Of a DNA stretch of 64,000 bases, positions 34,361 to 45,783 are shown piece by piece (position 1 is the first letter of the stretch; every line of letters starts with the position of its first letter). The stretch is from Sialis fuliginosa (Eukaryota; Arthropoda; Insecta; Megaloptera; Sialidae). A program made the position numbers and the translations under genes. The notes under the pieces were generated by a model. It saw nothing but the letters and a program-made list of their open reading frames with translations. It was not told the origin of the DNA and did no database searches. Location of the stretch: assembly GCA_961205875.1 (NCBI GenBank), contig OY540810.1, forward strand, positions 8,618,001 through 8,682,000, in the 5' to 3' direction.

Positions 34361-34362
34361 AA

Positions 34363-34845
34363 ATCCAGGGTCTATTTTTACGTGGTAAATACGTTCCACG
34401 ACAAATCGTGTATAAAAAATCGCTTAAAAAGACATTACTCACATAATAAAATTAGGGCTTTTCTAAAACCGCGTTACATCAAATCAATCAAATCAAAGAA
34501 TGTCGAAAAAAAACACACAGTTCGAAAATTTAAAATAAACTGATGTAAAAACTCGTTTTTCAATTTTATTTATTTTATTTTATTGAAAAGTAACAATATT
34601 TTTTCATCAGAATTATCGCCATTATCTGAAAATACAACTCGGCACCGTTTGTGAACTGCTGCGAAATCTTTTAAAAGAAGATTTTAATAATAATTAATAA
34701 CACAACATTTACATGTTTAAATTTTAAATCACTTGAATTGACAGCTTTCATTAGATACCCACTCACCGAAATGGTGAATCCCTGCATTTGCATTAAAATA
34801 GCACCGTGTAACTTCAACTCCGCGTAAAAAGAGACCCTACTGTAA
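34363..34845. mobile_element. Decayed TA-type MITE related to 11379-11664
   Basis: The left end 'cagggtctatttttacgtgg' and right end 'ccgcgtaaaaagagaccct' followed by 'actgta' are inverted. The interior 'ggtaaatacgttcca' matches 'ggtagatacgttcca' at about 11400. Internal 'cgtgta' and 'gcgtt' motifs resemble the accgtgtaaaaa repeats of the better copy. The right flank has TA; the left is decayed. Confidence 0.55.
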
Positions 34846-34848
34846 TAC

Positions 34849-35650
34849 AAAAACATCTGCCAAGTAAATGCACAGTGCTTCCTCGTGCTAAATTCACTAA
34901 AACCGATAGTGTTCAGATAAATTGCCTGGCATTGATTGGTTAACCATTTAATTTTTATACAAATTTTACTAAAAAATCTTAGTTCGAATTTTTTCTTAAA
35001 ACGCACCTGAATATTTTTTCATATATTTTTAATTTTTTGACAATTTCAATCTAAATCTAAATTAATGCAAATGTCAAAATGACATTTAAAACGCCAAAGT
35101 GACATTTAAAACGTCAAAATGACACTTAATATATCCAATCAAATATCAATTTAGAAAAACAAAACACGAATTTTTAAAATTAATTTAGATAAATCTTTGT
35201 AAGGGAATATTTTACAACAAACGTAGTAGACCCATATTATAGGAAATTTAATTCTCTACAAAAAATATTCTATAAAAATTTTCTCGTAACATGTGTCGTT
35301 CTTGAGATATCTTGAAAAAATAAATATTTTGGGGTGTCACCTCTCCCCCTTACATACGATTTTAATGATTTTGAAATGGGACCGTCCTCAAACCAAACCC
35401 AACCATCCGACCAAGTTTCAATAATATCGGTTCAGTGGTTCATGAGTTATGCGTGTGACAAGGATTCAGGGGACAGACGGACACACGGACACACGGACAC
35501 ACGGACAGACAGACAGACACGGAACGAAAAGTGTTTGTCTTGACGTGAAACGGATAAATAAATTTAAAATTTTGAAATTGGAGAACTTTTTTTTTGTCTC
35601 AATCTGAAACGATCACATAGCTTCTCGTAGCTTCGATATTGCGAGGAAGC
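34849..35650 (-). repeat. Interspersed repeat family E, copy 2
   Basis: Inverted relative to 5013-5677 and longer. It carries an extra GACAGACGGACACACGG-type run (35470-35520) and an extra AAAATGACA / AAAGTGACA triplication around 35075-35125 (three 'catttaaaacg' like units). Apparent frames (such as 34671-35006 minus and 35334-35543 plus) are not credible genes. Confidence 0.8.
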
Positions 35651-35978
35651 AAAAATACAATATTATTAAACCAAATACGGAAGATTGTTTAAAATTTAAA
35701 AGAATAAAACTAAATAAATTATAATTTTATTATAAAAATTCGAATCAAACATTTATATATAATTACTTTTATTAAAATTATTATTATTATTAAAATTACT
35801 TTTATATAAAGATATAAACTACTATACAATGTATACGTACGTGTGTAGTTAGCAACACAAACTAAAATACATATATACTTACTTAAATAAAAATGAAAAT
35901 GTCTCTAAGAGAACTACGTACATAGGAAACTATGTATACTATATATATATATACAATATATGTATATGTACTTTTGAC
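35651..35978. other. AT-rich non-coding sequence
   Basis: Includes a (TA)n-like run near 35935-35965. No gene seen. Confidence 0.45.
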
Positions 35979-36371
35979 GTATGTATATAAATTTCCTTGT
36001 TCCTTTCCGCTATTTGAGTGCCTGCAGGAATTTACAGAACATACTATTTAAATTTAATAGTGTCTATAAAATGCGTTTCCTTTTATACACATTTGAAAAG
36101 GCATAAATATAATGATAATAAATGTTGGAGAACATACGTGTTCCAACATAGAAAAACATTTTTTAAATATGTTAGGCGTAAGATTTATTTTTAAGCATTA
36201 TAAATATTATATGAAAAATTTACATTGACCTAACTTCGGAGGAAACAGCTGAATATTCAAGTAAGATTAGATGTAATCAGATTTAAGTTATTTGTTTTAA
36301 TTTTATAGACCACAATAGTGACGACACAGGAAATATTAGACCTCGCTATTTGCAATGAATATTTATTCAGT
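35979..36371 (+). repeat. 0.4-kb duplicated segment, copy 2
   Basis: Partner of 16956-17358, nearly identical. The two copies diverge abruptly after 'gcaatgaatatttattca', where copy 1 continues into repeat family C and this copy does not. That argues that this is a dispersed unit rather than a large segmental duplication. The VTTQEILDLAICNEY reading is retained. Confidence 0.75.
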
Positions 36372-38319
36372 TTTTTATTAGTTTCTTTTGTAAAACATTT
36401 ATTATTCTATACTAATGTTAATTATAAACTAATTGCTTATAATTTAAATGAAAAGAACGTTTTTTACTCAGTTTTTTTTCGCTATAATCAACTCACTCTT
36501 ATGTAGGGTATTATAAAAAAATTGCTCTAGAGCAAAAGCTAAGTTAACACTATCTACGAGGTGTCAAATCTAAAGATTTTAGGGCAGTGGTAAGAAATGT
36601 ACAATAATGAGGTATACATGTCACCACTGCATTTAGATGATGTATTTTTACTTAACGCACACGCGTTAAGGTCATTCATTTTAAGAATTGATTACCAAAA
36701 ATGAATAAAAAAAATTTACTGTAGAATTTTTGCTCGCAAAATTCATTTGAAGATATGACATTTTTTTAAATATAATTGGATGGTAGACACAATGGACTTT
36801 TTTACACACACAAATGAAATAATACTTTCTAATTAATATATCACGGTGAGAAAAAAACGCAGTGAAAATTTAAGTTATTTTAAATAGGTCATAATAATAT
36901 GGTGGGTACTGAATTCAGCGCTTCAAAATCCTTTAGGAACAATGGTTTTCAACTCTAGAAAAAAACTTTGTAAACTAGTACAATTCCAATTCTAAATTAC
37001 TAATTAACCCTCCTTCCACCACCGACTCCTCAAATCAGTTTTAATTTTCAAGCCAAAACGTATAAATAGAATCCCAAATAAACTAATTTTCAAAAAATTA
37101 GTAAATTAGAAAATAAATTCGGCGTGAAAATTCATTCATCAACGCCAGTATGATAATTTTCAACTAACAAAAAAGACTGAACAAAAGAAACGCCAGAATG
37201 AATGAACACACAAATGTGTGTTGTTATACAGATAGACGTGACAAATATCAAACATGATAAAAATAATTCAATCATCGTTACAGTCCGTCAACGAAATGCC
37301 AGCATAATTAAATTAATACCGACTGACGCTCTTCAAGAAATATCAAGTAACATGTTTCAAAATCGGTCACGTGAAATACAACAGTGGTTTATGAGTAATT
37401 TACACACTGTTTAATTACTTATGTGACTGCATTTAAAGAATCTACGAATTAATTAGTGCCGAAACCATATTCATAAAACAAAAAAAGGTGTTATTTCACA
37501 AATTTCAGAAGCAAACCAAACTCAAAGGTCAAGAATACCAATTTTTCACCAACATTCCGAAGTCCGATTATCTTGAAATTTTGTATTCTACACCCTTCAC
37601 TAGAAATTGTTATTGTGAAGTCACAGCTAACATTTCAAGTTAATCCGTTTAAAACTTAAGGCGCTAGGAGTACGGCCAGCTCAAAAACCCCGGTTTCGAA
37701 AAAAAACGCTATTTAAGTTTGAAAGCCGCACTCGAGCGCATTTGAAAAATGCCGTTGCAAAACGGCACGTTCGGAAAATTGACTTTTTGGACCCTTTAAA
37801 AAAATGTCCTCCACATAAGACCTAAATACATTAAACATTAAAAATATTATTAAGTACATTTATAAGTATTAAAGTACAAATCCAATTATCCCCAAAAGTA
37901 TTTAAATACATACACAGATCAGTTAGTATTTACCCACAAAATAAACGGAATTTTGTTATACCTTTATCAAGTAACATAATCGACCACACACGGAATAAAA
38001 TAGCAATTGAAATGTTAGGTGTTGATTTACTGTAAATACTACAAACTAAACCAGAGTACTGAACAGGTGTAAGTACACATTTTAGTTCTTTTTCCAACGA
38101 TAACTCCATAAGTAGAACCTCACTTCAAAGTTGCACATAATCAATCTATTGGAAAAGTGAAAGATTTCCAGTAAATAGCACGTTATTAGTTTTGTAATAC
38201 AAATACAACATTTCATGATTTATTGTTTCAGTTTTTCTTACAATACTTTATAATCTAAAGTTTAGATTATAAACTAACACTGTTCCTATCTATCTATCAC
38301 AGCCTTATAACTACTGAAC
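36372..38319. other. Non-coding sequence
   Basis: A ~50-base imperfect palindrome lies at 36581-36630 (gggcagtggtaagaaatg ... catgtcaccactgc). The 70-codon frame at 37202-37414 has no domain. 37440-37800 contains phrases such as 'tgaagtcacagctaacattt', 'caagttaatccgtttaaaac' and 'ggcgctaggagtacggccag' that resemble dispersed repeats. No gene called. Confidence 0.4.
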
Positions 38320-38931
38320 CATTGGACCCGGTGTTATCCGGGGACATTAATTCAATTAAACGTAAAGTAATCATACCCATCCGATATGCCCACCCAACAT
38401 GTCCACAACAAACGGTTCACCGTGAATTATTTTTTTTCCGACTCAAAACATGAAATTTAAAAAAAATATACAAAAAATGTTGGTACACCTAATTTTACCT
38501 ATCTTTTACTAACTTGAAAGTGAAATATTTATTTTTTTTTATTTTTAATCAAAATATTTCAAAATAGTTAGCATGTGTCAAAAATCATCTAATTATTAGA
38601 CAAAATATTTGAAAGAGACGTGATCATAATGATATAAATTAATAAAATAATGAAATCGTAAATTATATAGAATTCTGTATTCCATGGCTAGGTATTATGT
38701 TTTTATATACCTAAATGACAGTTGTATGCTGTGACATTATGAAACAAAACACGAATTGATAAAGATTTTTTTCAGTCTTTTGATGTTAAATCTTAGGTTT
38801 TAATAAAATATTAATAGCCACAAATATGCACAGAAAAATTATCTAACTATTGGTGAAAACTGCATTGAAATCGGTTCAGTCCGGAGTCTATAATCCTCAT
38901 ACAAACGAACATTAATTTTTATATATAAAGA
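38320..38931 (-). mobile_element. Helitron-like element, family B, minus-strand copy
   Basis: On the minus strand it starts TC after A at 38931 and follows the element at 29225-29975 block by block ('gttcgtttgta', 'ctgaaccgatttcaatgc', 'ttttcaccaatagttagata', 'cctaagatttaacatcaaaa'), ending near the hairpin 'cggataacaccgggtccaat'. The final CTAG is replaced by 'ggttcagtagtt', so the 3' terminus is lost or altered. Spans like 'ctaagatttaac' provide another empty site for the MITE at 61547. Confidence 0.7.
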
Positions 38932-39649
38932 TAGATCTGAATTATACAATACTTTGGCGACTTTTAAGTTGGGGTAAATGGGCTATAATTTTTATTAATA
39001 AATTTTATAATGTATTATTTAATTCCGATGAATGGGGTATCAAATGAAGGCTGACAATGCAAGTAAACGTTTTGTTATTATTATAATCTCATTTTAACAA
39101 ATGTTCAAAACTATTTTCTCCGAAAGTGGTATCTAGAAAAATAATTCTAATTTGTTTTAAAAATATATAGTACATAATACAGAGCTTACGGTTTTCTAAT
39201 AGGCGAACTATTAGTGATTCTTAAATTTGTTAAAATTATATTGATTTAACAATCGAATAAATTGAAAAATGTACGGTACGGGACACTAACACGCGAGATT
39301 CGACTTACGTGATACAAAAAAGCAAATATGAAATCAACGTCACTCATTGTGAGTTACTTATATGTATATTCATTAACAACCAGATTTACATTTTATACGG
39401 TACGGTACATTGGACCTATTAAATATTGTTTCTACTTGTAGCTAACTAATTACGCAGCGCACGCAAAGATACCTCTGTGACGATTGTTTTTTTTTTCGAC
39501 TTCAAGAAATTTACACAAATAATACACCTAAACCAATCCTCGTGAAACACTCTATCGTCTCTATCCATTGGTAGTTACTGGGAAAATTGTGTGCAGACAG
39601 ATAGACGAACGCGGCGAGGGACTATTTTATACTTCGTCCTCGTGGTAAT
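38932..39649. other. AT-rich DNA with Helitron-like fragment
   Basis: About 39485-39605 is the reverse complement of Helitron-like family B interior ('acacctaaaccaatcctcgt', 'ccattggtagttactgg'). A duplicated 'ggtacgg' motif occurs near 39265 and 39400. The remainder is plain. Confidence 0.45.
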
Positions 39650-39845
39650 ACAGATATCTGTTTAGTTTCGCATTTAAACGTTAGATGTCTACGCCAAAAA
39701 AATATTACTTATAATACGTACAAATCCCACTCATCCATTTTTTTATCTAATAATTTTTCCGAGATACAGAGTAGCGTTTGTCCTTCCTCAGGATGCAAAA
39801 AATTTCATCAAGATCGTTTCAACAATTTAGCCGTTTATAATATTA
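39650..39845 (+). repeat. SINE-like repeat, family A, copy 5
   Basis: Contains 'agatatctgtttagtttcgc', 'tagatgtctacgccaaaaa', 'tccttcctcaggatgca' and 'aagatcgtttcaacaattta' and ends 'ataatattaatgtggg'. Internally deleted relative to 25468-25775. Confidence 0.7.
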
Positions 39846-40364
39846 ATGTGGGTGGGTAAGGTAAACTTGTATAAACCAGCCAAAAAAAAAATACTAAGAG
39901 CTTCATCCCCTCCAGGTTAAAGAATGTTTCAAACCGAGCTGATTTATCCGAAAACAAAAAAAAAACTGTCCACAAGACTCAAAGTTATTTCAGGTAACAA
40001 TAGCGACATGTTGATAGCACATGCCATGTTGATTCTAGCACCTGAATATTAATGATGCAATTCAAACGTATCCCTGTCACACTTCTGGCTCTCTTTTCAC
40101 TCCCCAGTGACGCACGCGTCATCCCTAGACTGAATTAAAATTCAAAACAACGGTTTTAACTTAATTTCCTCGCTTGCTTGTTGTCCCCCTGTATATAATT
40201 TTATAGCGGGTAAATTGGTTGAAATGTAGACAATATTCTACTGTACAATACTTTTTCATTTACTACTATCAATAATAAACCAGGTACTAAGGTTTATATT
40301 TTATGGATTATTACCCTTACCGTACATTAATAAATAAAAATTTAATTTTTATTTTTAAATCAGA
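39846..40364. other. Single-copy non-coding block
   Basis: About 39995-40200 is more complex than its neighbours ('agcacatgccatgttgattc', 'ctctcttttcactccccagt', 'gacgcacgcgtcatccctag'), without an open frame or a repeat partner. It could be a host regulatory or exonic remnant, but nothing specific supports either. Confidence 0.35.
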
Positions 40365-40805
40365 AATGAACGGTATGGAGAATCATACATGACTTCTAAT
40401 GTATCTTTAATATCTTTGTATAATGTTCTTTAATATCTTTTTAAATAATTTTAAGTATGTGAAAAATTTCAATGGGAATTGTCAAAAATTAAACTCACCT
40501 TTGTACTTACTATAGATATTAGTTTTCTAATGTCCTAATGTCAAAACATAATACATATTCGTAGAACAACTAATTTAACAATTTGAAGAATTTGAATTAA
40601 GTTGCATTTATTTCCAAGGCAACATGAATTAGTAACGTATTAATTAATATTTAAAATTCAAATTTTGAGTGTGGTTTTTACTCCATCAATATCTGTCTAG
40701 GCACGTACATAAATAAATGTCCATTAGGTTCAATTCAACAACAAATATACCAAGTCTTATCAAAATAGTGAGATAATACTCCCAAAAAAAAATTTTTGGA
40801 CCCTC
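40365..40805 (-). repeat. Interspersed repeat family C, copy 3
   Basis: Reverse complement of parts of 17570-18060, including 'cgtagaacaactaatttaac', 'atttaaaattcaaattttga' and 'caagtcttatcaaaatagtg'. Begins near 'gagaatcatacatgactt', which also marks copy 4 at about 48178. Confidence 0.65.
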
Positions 40806-42201
40806 CTTTCAGACTGAAAAGTGTACTCAAAATTTTTTTGACTTACCCCGTTGAGTGGGATGTCTTTAGATATGTCTCCTAAAATGCAACAAAAAATGTT
40901 GTAGAAACTTCAGTCACGAGAACAGAAAGAATTTATCTATTTTGTAAAAAAATATAATATTATTTACCTTCTAAATTGAACGAATGAAACGTAATTTTGA
41001 TATTGAACAATAATAATAAAATTTCAATCCTACACTTGCCATAATAAAAACAAAACGGTTTGTAAAATCGAAAACTACATTGATGTAAATAACGTTTGCT
41101 TTCTATTTACATATTCTCATTGATTTTAAAATGATTGTTGTAAAACAAAAAGTAAGGTCATCAACAATAATATTAAATTTGACAACAATAACATTAAATA
41201 CACCGCGCAAAATTTTTATAAATATCATACGTACAAATCATATAAAGATACCTGGGTACCTATCCATTAAGGAACGTATAAACATTTATCCATTAACACA
41301 AGGGTTAATGTAGTTTCAAATCGACATACCTAGACAAAATAAAGAAAAGAGAGTTCATTTTTCCACTCTTATTTGAAAGCAATTTCATTCTAATAACTAT
41401 TAGATGACGAATACCTGTGAGGAAATATTGAAAGCAGATAAACTAAAAAATGTTGGAAAACGGAATGTAATTAAAAGTTTTTTGCAGGCATTTAATATTC
41501 ATACCAAAGTTGTTTTAAAAAAATATAACTAATAAATTGTAGATATCATACTTTTTATTATACTTAATTTCCTCCAAGTCTGTTTATGAAAAACGTATTG
41601 ATGAAAATGTTATATAATTTCTGTTATGTTTTTAAGAAAAAAAACAATCATGTAACATATGTATACTCTTTGATACTACCTAGTTAATTATTTTGTAAGA
41701 AAATATGGTGCCTGTGATGGAATATGTCGTTGTATGGATTATTATGAAGCACGTTTTTAATTTACGAGAAAAAAATTCTACCTGAGATTAATAGGATATG
41801 AATATTTTAATGATGCTTCGATTTTTTTTAAATTGATATAATAGTATAATATGTATAATGTATATTCTTTCAAAAGTATATAGTACTTTCAATCTCTTAA
41901 TTTAAATACATAAAATAGTTAAATATACACCTTAACCATAATAAAACAATATCACTTGATACGTGTTTCGACTTTACTAGAAGTCCTCAGTCAGGAACTA
42001 TTATGCTCCTAATAAGTAACAATGTATTCTTGTGGTTTTGGTGTATGTATTTCATTGAAGTGACTAAAAAAAACACAAATTCTCTGTTTTCTAGTAGCAT
42101 AAATAATTTTAATATAAATAATACTTGATTTTGACGTAGAACTACGTCTTCCCCACCATACTAACAATAAGTACATATATTTCTACTGTATACAATATAT
42201 G
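40806..42201. other. AT-rich non-coding sequence
   Basis: No gene seen. At 41961-41991 (minus) lies CTGAG-GACTT-ctagta-AAGTC-GAAAC, a small hairpin between CTGA and GAAAC, similar in plan to the motif in both arms of the insertion at 14764-15016. The surrounding A/T-rich DNA shows no repeat boundaries. Confidence 0.4.
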
Positions 42202-42203
42202 TA

Positions 42204-43213
42204 CATTAGGGTGTCCATTCATATTGAAATATTAACAGGACGCCCCTTCAATCTGTTCTTTGGGACCAAAAAATAAGGTAGCCACATACTCAGCATTGAC
42301 AATCTTTATTTAGGCTATGCTCAATGTACTTTAAATTTAATGTCTATTTTAAAATTTAATTTAAATAGCATTTTTGCCGTTTTTCCTTGATATTATGACT
42401 TTTTCTGGTAGCTGACAAATTTTTAAAGAAGACTATAGTTTTTTTATAATTTATAATTTATAAAAACATAAAAATTTGTTAAACTAAAAAAAAAATAACG
42501 ATTATTCTTGTAAGGGAAGGGCGTAGACCCGGACGACAGATAACCGCGGAAATTTAAATTCATAAGAAACAAACCACGTTGGTAATTAAAGGCAATAAAA
42601 GGACGAAACGATAAAACAAAAAGGTAAAGGCGTTAATAAGACGCTGAAGACAAAGAAAAATATTCAGTCTTTCCAAAGAAGATTAAGGAAAAGAAACCGA
42701 ATGTACCATATGTGGAGAAACTTTTAAAGAAGACGGGATTCAATACTATGAATGCAAAAACTGGACCCATGAAGATTGAGTTTATATATCTTTAGATATT
42801 CATTATTATTGTGATATTTGTAAGGCCAAGAAACGATTGAGTCACTATTGATTACTATGTCCGGGGTTACCCGCCATCTTTTGTGTTGTCAAAAAATTAA
42901 GGCCAAAGTATTTTTAATATTTTTCGTTATAACATTTATATGATTGAAAAAGTTCCTAATTTGATTTTAAGATTAAAATAAAGACAGAAAATTTGTTTAT
43001 TGTATTTTCATTTGCAATTCATTTAAGTATCTGGGGCTACCCGATCTTCCTCTACTTATTATAAAAATATAGTTTTATATACTAATATTCTTTTTAATGT
43101 TTATTTTTAAATTATTTTTCAGCATAATTATAAATTTTTTAAATAAAAAAATAATAGTTTTATTAAAAAGGGGGCGTCCCGTTTATATTTCAATATGAAC
43201 GAAGACCCTAATG
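42204..43213 (+). mobile_element. pogo/Tigger-like deletion derivative
   Basis: Termini CATTAGGGTGTCCATTCATA and (inverted) ...GAAGACCCTAATG extend for about 45 bases with few mismatches, including 'ggacgcccc' mirrored by 'ggggcgtcc'. TA lies on both sides (42202-42203 and 43214-43215). The 1010-base interior keeps only the C-terminal end of a transposase (see pseudogene), so most of the DDE domain has been lost. TA duplication plus a C-terminal PHD/RING-like cysteine cluster is the arrangement found in insect pogo/Tigger (jerky-like) transposases. Confidence 0.8.
42693..42851 (+). pseudogene. C-terminal zinc-finger remnant of a pogo-like transposase
   Basis: In one frame the sequence reads ETECTICGETFKEDGIQYYE, then CKNWTHED, a stop (42777-42779) and VYISLDIHYYCDICKAKK. 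The spacing of C..C, C...H and final C..C fits a PHD-like zinc cluster. The cysteine expected after the His-Glu-Asp falls at the stop, so the stop likely replaced it. Upstream, in another frame, a basic stretch (KGKGVNKTLKTKKN, about 42623) precedes it, implying a frameshift; an in-frame stop lies at 42684. The DDE catalytic region is absent. Confidence 0.65.
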
Positions 43214-43215
43214 TA

Positions 43216-44001
43216 CCTAACAATATACATATTATATTCATGCATTAACACTTATTTAACAATTTTTTATTAAGTTTCTAAAATACACAAAAGTATACTT
43301 GAAATGAAAATGTTGTTAATTTAAGTTATGGAAATGTTGAAGAGTCACTGGGATATCCGTTTCAATCGGTGAAACTCGAATTATATACCTATCATCTCGT
43401 TTTCAAAGTTTTCATAGTTTAAAATTCAATTAACCACGGTGGAACTAGTTTAAATATTAGAGCACCACCTCTTTTCAGTTCTACACAATTAAAACATTTC
43501 AGAAAGTCAGTCAAATAGCCATTTATATTTCATAGAAAGCGTGTTATCTTATATTTAAGTTCCTATACTTGTTTCTTTTTTTGGTCTTCAGTGTAAAACA
43601 GTTTCATTTGATCGAATAAAATTATTATTATTGTTACAATATATCATAACTGAACCCTTCAGAAAAATAGTGTTAATAATTTTTTATTACAAAAAGTACT
43701 TTCTGAGCTATAAACTGGCTAGTAGGTAGTAAATTAAGTTTTCGAAGCTTTCAAAAGATGTACAACTGCTTGCATTTACCCCCACTTTACCCTGGAAAAT
43801 GATTTTTCTAAATTGATTGTTTGTGAACATATTGTAATCCATTTTGGTTGCTTAAAAGGTTTTCTTTAAGTGGATATTATGTAAATAAATAATTGACAGC
43901 ATTATTAGCCAATATACACCCACACATCATCTGAAACATAATATGCTAATATAAGTTAAATTAATAGATGGTACGTTGTCTGTTTACAATATTGGTTTCA
44001 G
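43216..44001. other. AT-rich, intron-like sequence
   Basis: No gene or repeat recognised. It ends in 'gtttacaatattggtttcag', a fair branch region and acceptor for the candidate exon that follows. Confidence 0.4.
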
Positions 44002-44157
44002 CCTTACGATCCCTCACCGTTTCGCACAAAGGTATTGAGTTCAACACCGGACCCCGGAACAGATCGACAGCCGCCTCGAGAGCACATACAACAATACATC
44101 TACTGTCAGAATCACATCTTAACAACAGGGTTGTCCCTTTCAATCCAAGAAAATTGA
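44002..44157 (+). CDS. Candidate terminal coding exon of an unidentified host gene
   Basis: A 156-base stretch is much less AT-rich than its surroundings and has no repeat partner in the window. It follows an acceptor-like 'ttggtttcag' (AG at 44000-44001). In phase 0 it reads 51 residues beginning PYDPSPFRTKVLSSTPDPGT and ending LSLSIQEN, then TGA at 44155-44157. A polyadenylation signal AATAAA follows 57 bases later. The peptide is Pro/Gln/Arg-rich and could be the tail of a larger protein; I do not recognise it. Caution: the other plus frame is open across the same bases to a donor-like GGTAAGG at 44170, and the minus strand is also open, so the frame, and even the strand, remain uncertain. 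It may instead be an internal exon. Confidence 0.35.
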   Translation, partial: PYDPSPFRTKVLSSTPDPGTDRQPPREHIQQYIYCQNHILTTGLSLSIQEN

Positions 44158-44213
44158 GTTTATGGTTACGGTAAGGAAATTTCTCTCAGGAATCCTATTT
44201 ATTCACTTCTAGT

Positions 44214-44219
44214 AATAAA
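44214..44219 (+). terminator. AATAAA, possible polyadenylation signal
   Basis: Lies 57 bases after the stop of the candidate exon at 44002-44157. AATAAA is frequent by chance in AT-rich DNA, so it supports the exon only weakly. Confidence 0.3.
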
Positions 44220-44812
44220 GGTTCAGGTTAGAAAAATATACTTAATCGGGAAAGTTAATTATAGGAGAGGAGAGGGGGAAGGTTGAAAGTCTTCTAGGTT
44301 TTTTTTCAAATTAATAATTTTAAAATACGTTTATTAAAACCAGTTTCGGTTCTTGTAATTGTTTTTTCGTATATTGAGTCAATTACAAATTTTGTAAGTG
44401 AAATTTCTTTAGCGAACTAATGAATTTGAATGACCCGACACGTTTTAAAATACGACAGGTTTTCAAGATGAAACGCTATATATGTATAAGAGAAAGATAA
44501 TTAATTAAGTAAAGAGAAATGATTTACAGGTGAGTCAGGTGGAACAAACGAGAAAGTTATTTTAAGTAAAAAACTGTGTCCGGAAGTTACGTAAGAGGGC
44601 TTCCTTCAAATATTATGCCTAAAAATAGTGTGTATTCTTTATCTGGAGAACCCACTGAAATGCGTTATGAAGTTTAGTGTTAATACGTAGATACTATCGA
44701 TTTTCAGTACCGACCAATAATTTAGACCAGGGGTGAATAAACACTATTCTTGGGCATCTTTGAGGGGCTGTAACTAGCCAAGAATTTCCGAAAACGTGTT
44801 CATAATCATATA
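44220..44812. other. Non-coding sequence
   Basis: No gene or repeat boundary recognised; moderately AT-rich with a G-rich run (ggagaggagaggggg) near 44265. Confidence 0.4.
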
Positions 44813-45381
44813 AGGTACTGGCACCAGTATTGGATATGACCCAAGTAATGGCTATTTTTTAATTAAATGTATTGAATTATAAATATTTGTTGATCATTGA
44901 TTACTACCATTTCTGAATATTAATCTACATATATACATTTAACTGTCTTACAGCGTGATTTGATGACAATCGGCCAATAGGTGTCAAAATGATGGACATT
45001 TAAACTAATTATTAGTATAATTTATTAATTAATTATTATATTATCATAGCAACTGCTTTACATTGTTTCAAAGACGATTCTTTCTTTTATATCTTTTGTG
45101 TTGTAGTACTTATCATTTCGTAATCATTAGCAAGTGTCCATAACTGCGTGCTCATTACTGGTTTTACTTTATCCATTACTGAAGAAAAAACATAAACAAA
45201 ATGAGAGGCTATAATTTAAAAAACAAACTATATTTACGAACTTTGGTAATTAAATTAATTAAATAAAGAGTTACTTGTTTCATAAGTAACATGAGTTCAT
45301 GAGAATTACAAAAAAGAAGCGCGTCAATCACAAAAACAGTAAACCTTGCTCTTATAGCGGCCATAACTGGTGCCAGTACCT
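44813..45381. mobile_element. TA-flanked TIR element, family D, copy 2 (best preserved)
   Basis: Termini AGGTACTGGCACCAGT and CTGGTGCCAGTACCT are inverted and flanked by TA (44811-44812 and 45382-45383). 569 bases, collinear with 26454-26993. Open frames inside are short and not conserved between copies, so it is non-autonomous. Confidence 0.88.
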
Positions 45382-45713
45382 TATCAATTGTTAAGATTTG
45401 TTTCACATATTATGAATCTCCGTGCGAATGAAATATAAAAATCAGTCACCAACTGTGTTTTAGTTTTATTTAGTAAATTGATGTATACCACTATTCTAAA
45501 TTTCAAAACAAATTTCACATATTTAATACCCCATTCAAAGTGCTTGTAAGCTAACATTTTCATAGAAATTCTTTATAAAACCAGGTATCACATTAACAAA
45601 GAGTTATGATGTATATTATATACTTCATGTTTATTCGTAAAACAAATCTAGAGGTATTTTATGCTCATCAAAATGAGTAAATATCATATTTTATGTACTA
45701 AATGTTCTATATA
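45382..45713. other. AT-rich non-coding sequence
   Basis: 45440-45560 shares phrases with 13180-13340 ('caccaactgtgtt', 'gtgcttgtaagct'), suggesting an old dispersed repeat. No gene seen. Confidence 0.4.
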
Positions 45714-45781
45714 CAGTAGCACCTCGTTAGGGCGTTTTTGAAGCGACTGGGGGGAAAATACGTACTAACGAGGTTCCACTG
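45714..45781. mobile_element. 68-bp pogo-like miniature element
   Basis: CAGTAGCACCTCGTTAG at the left and CTAACGAGGTTCCACTG at the right are inverted, separated by 34 bases, with TA at 45712-45713 and 45782-45783. CAGT...ACCTCG termini with TA duplication are the classic pogo/Tigger terminus. At 68 bases this is near the minimum size for a mobilised TIR pair. Confidence 0.85.
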
Positions 45782-45783
45782 TA

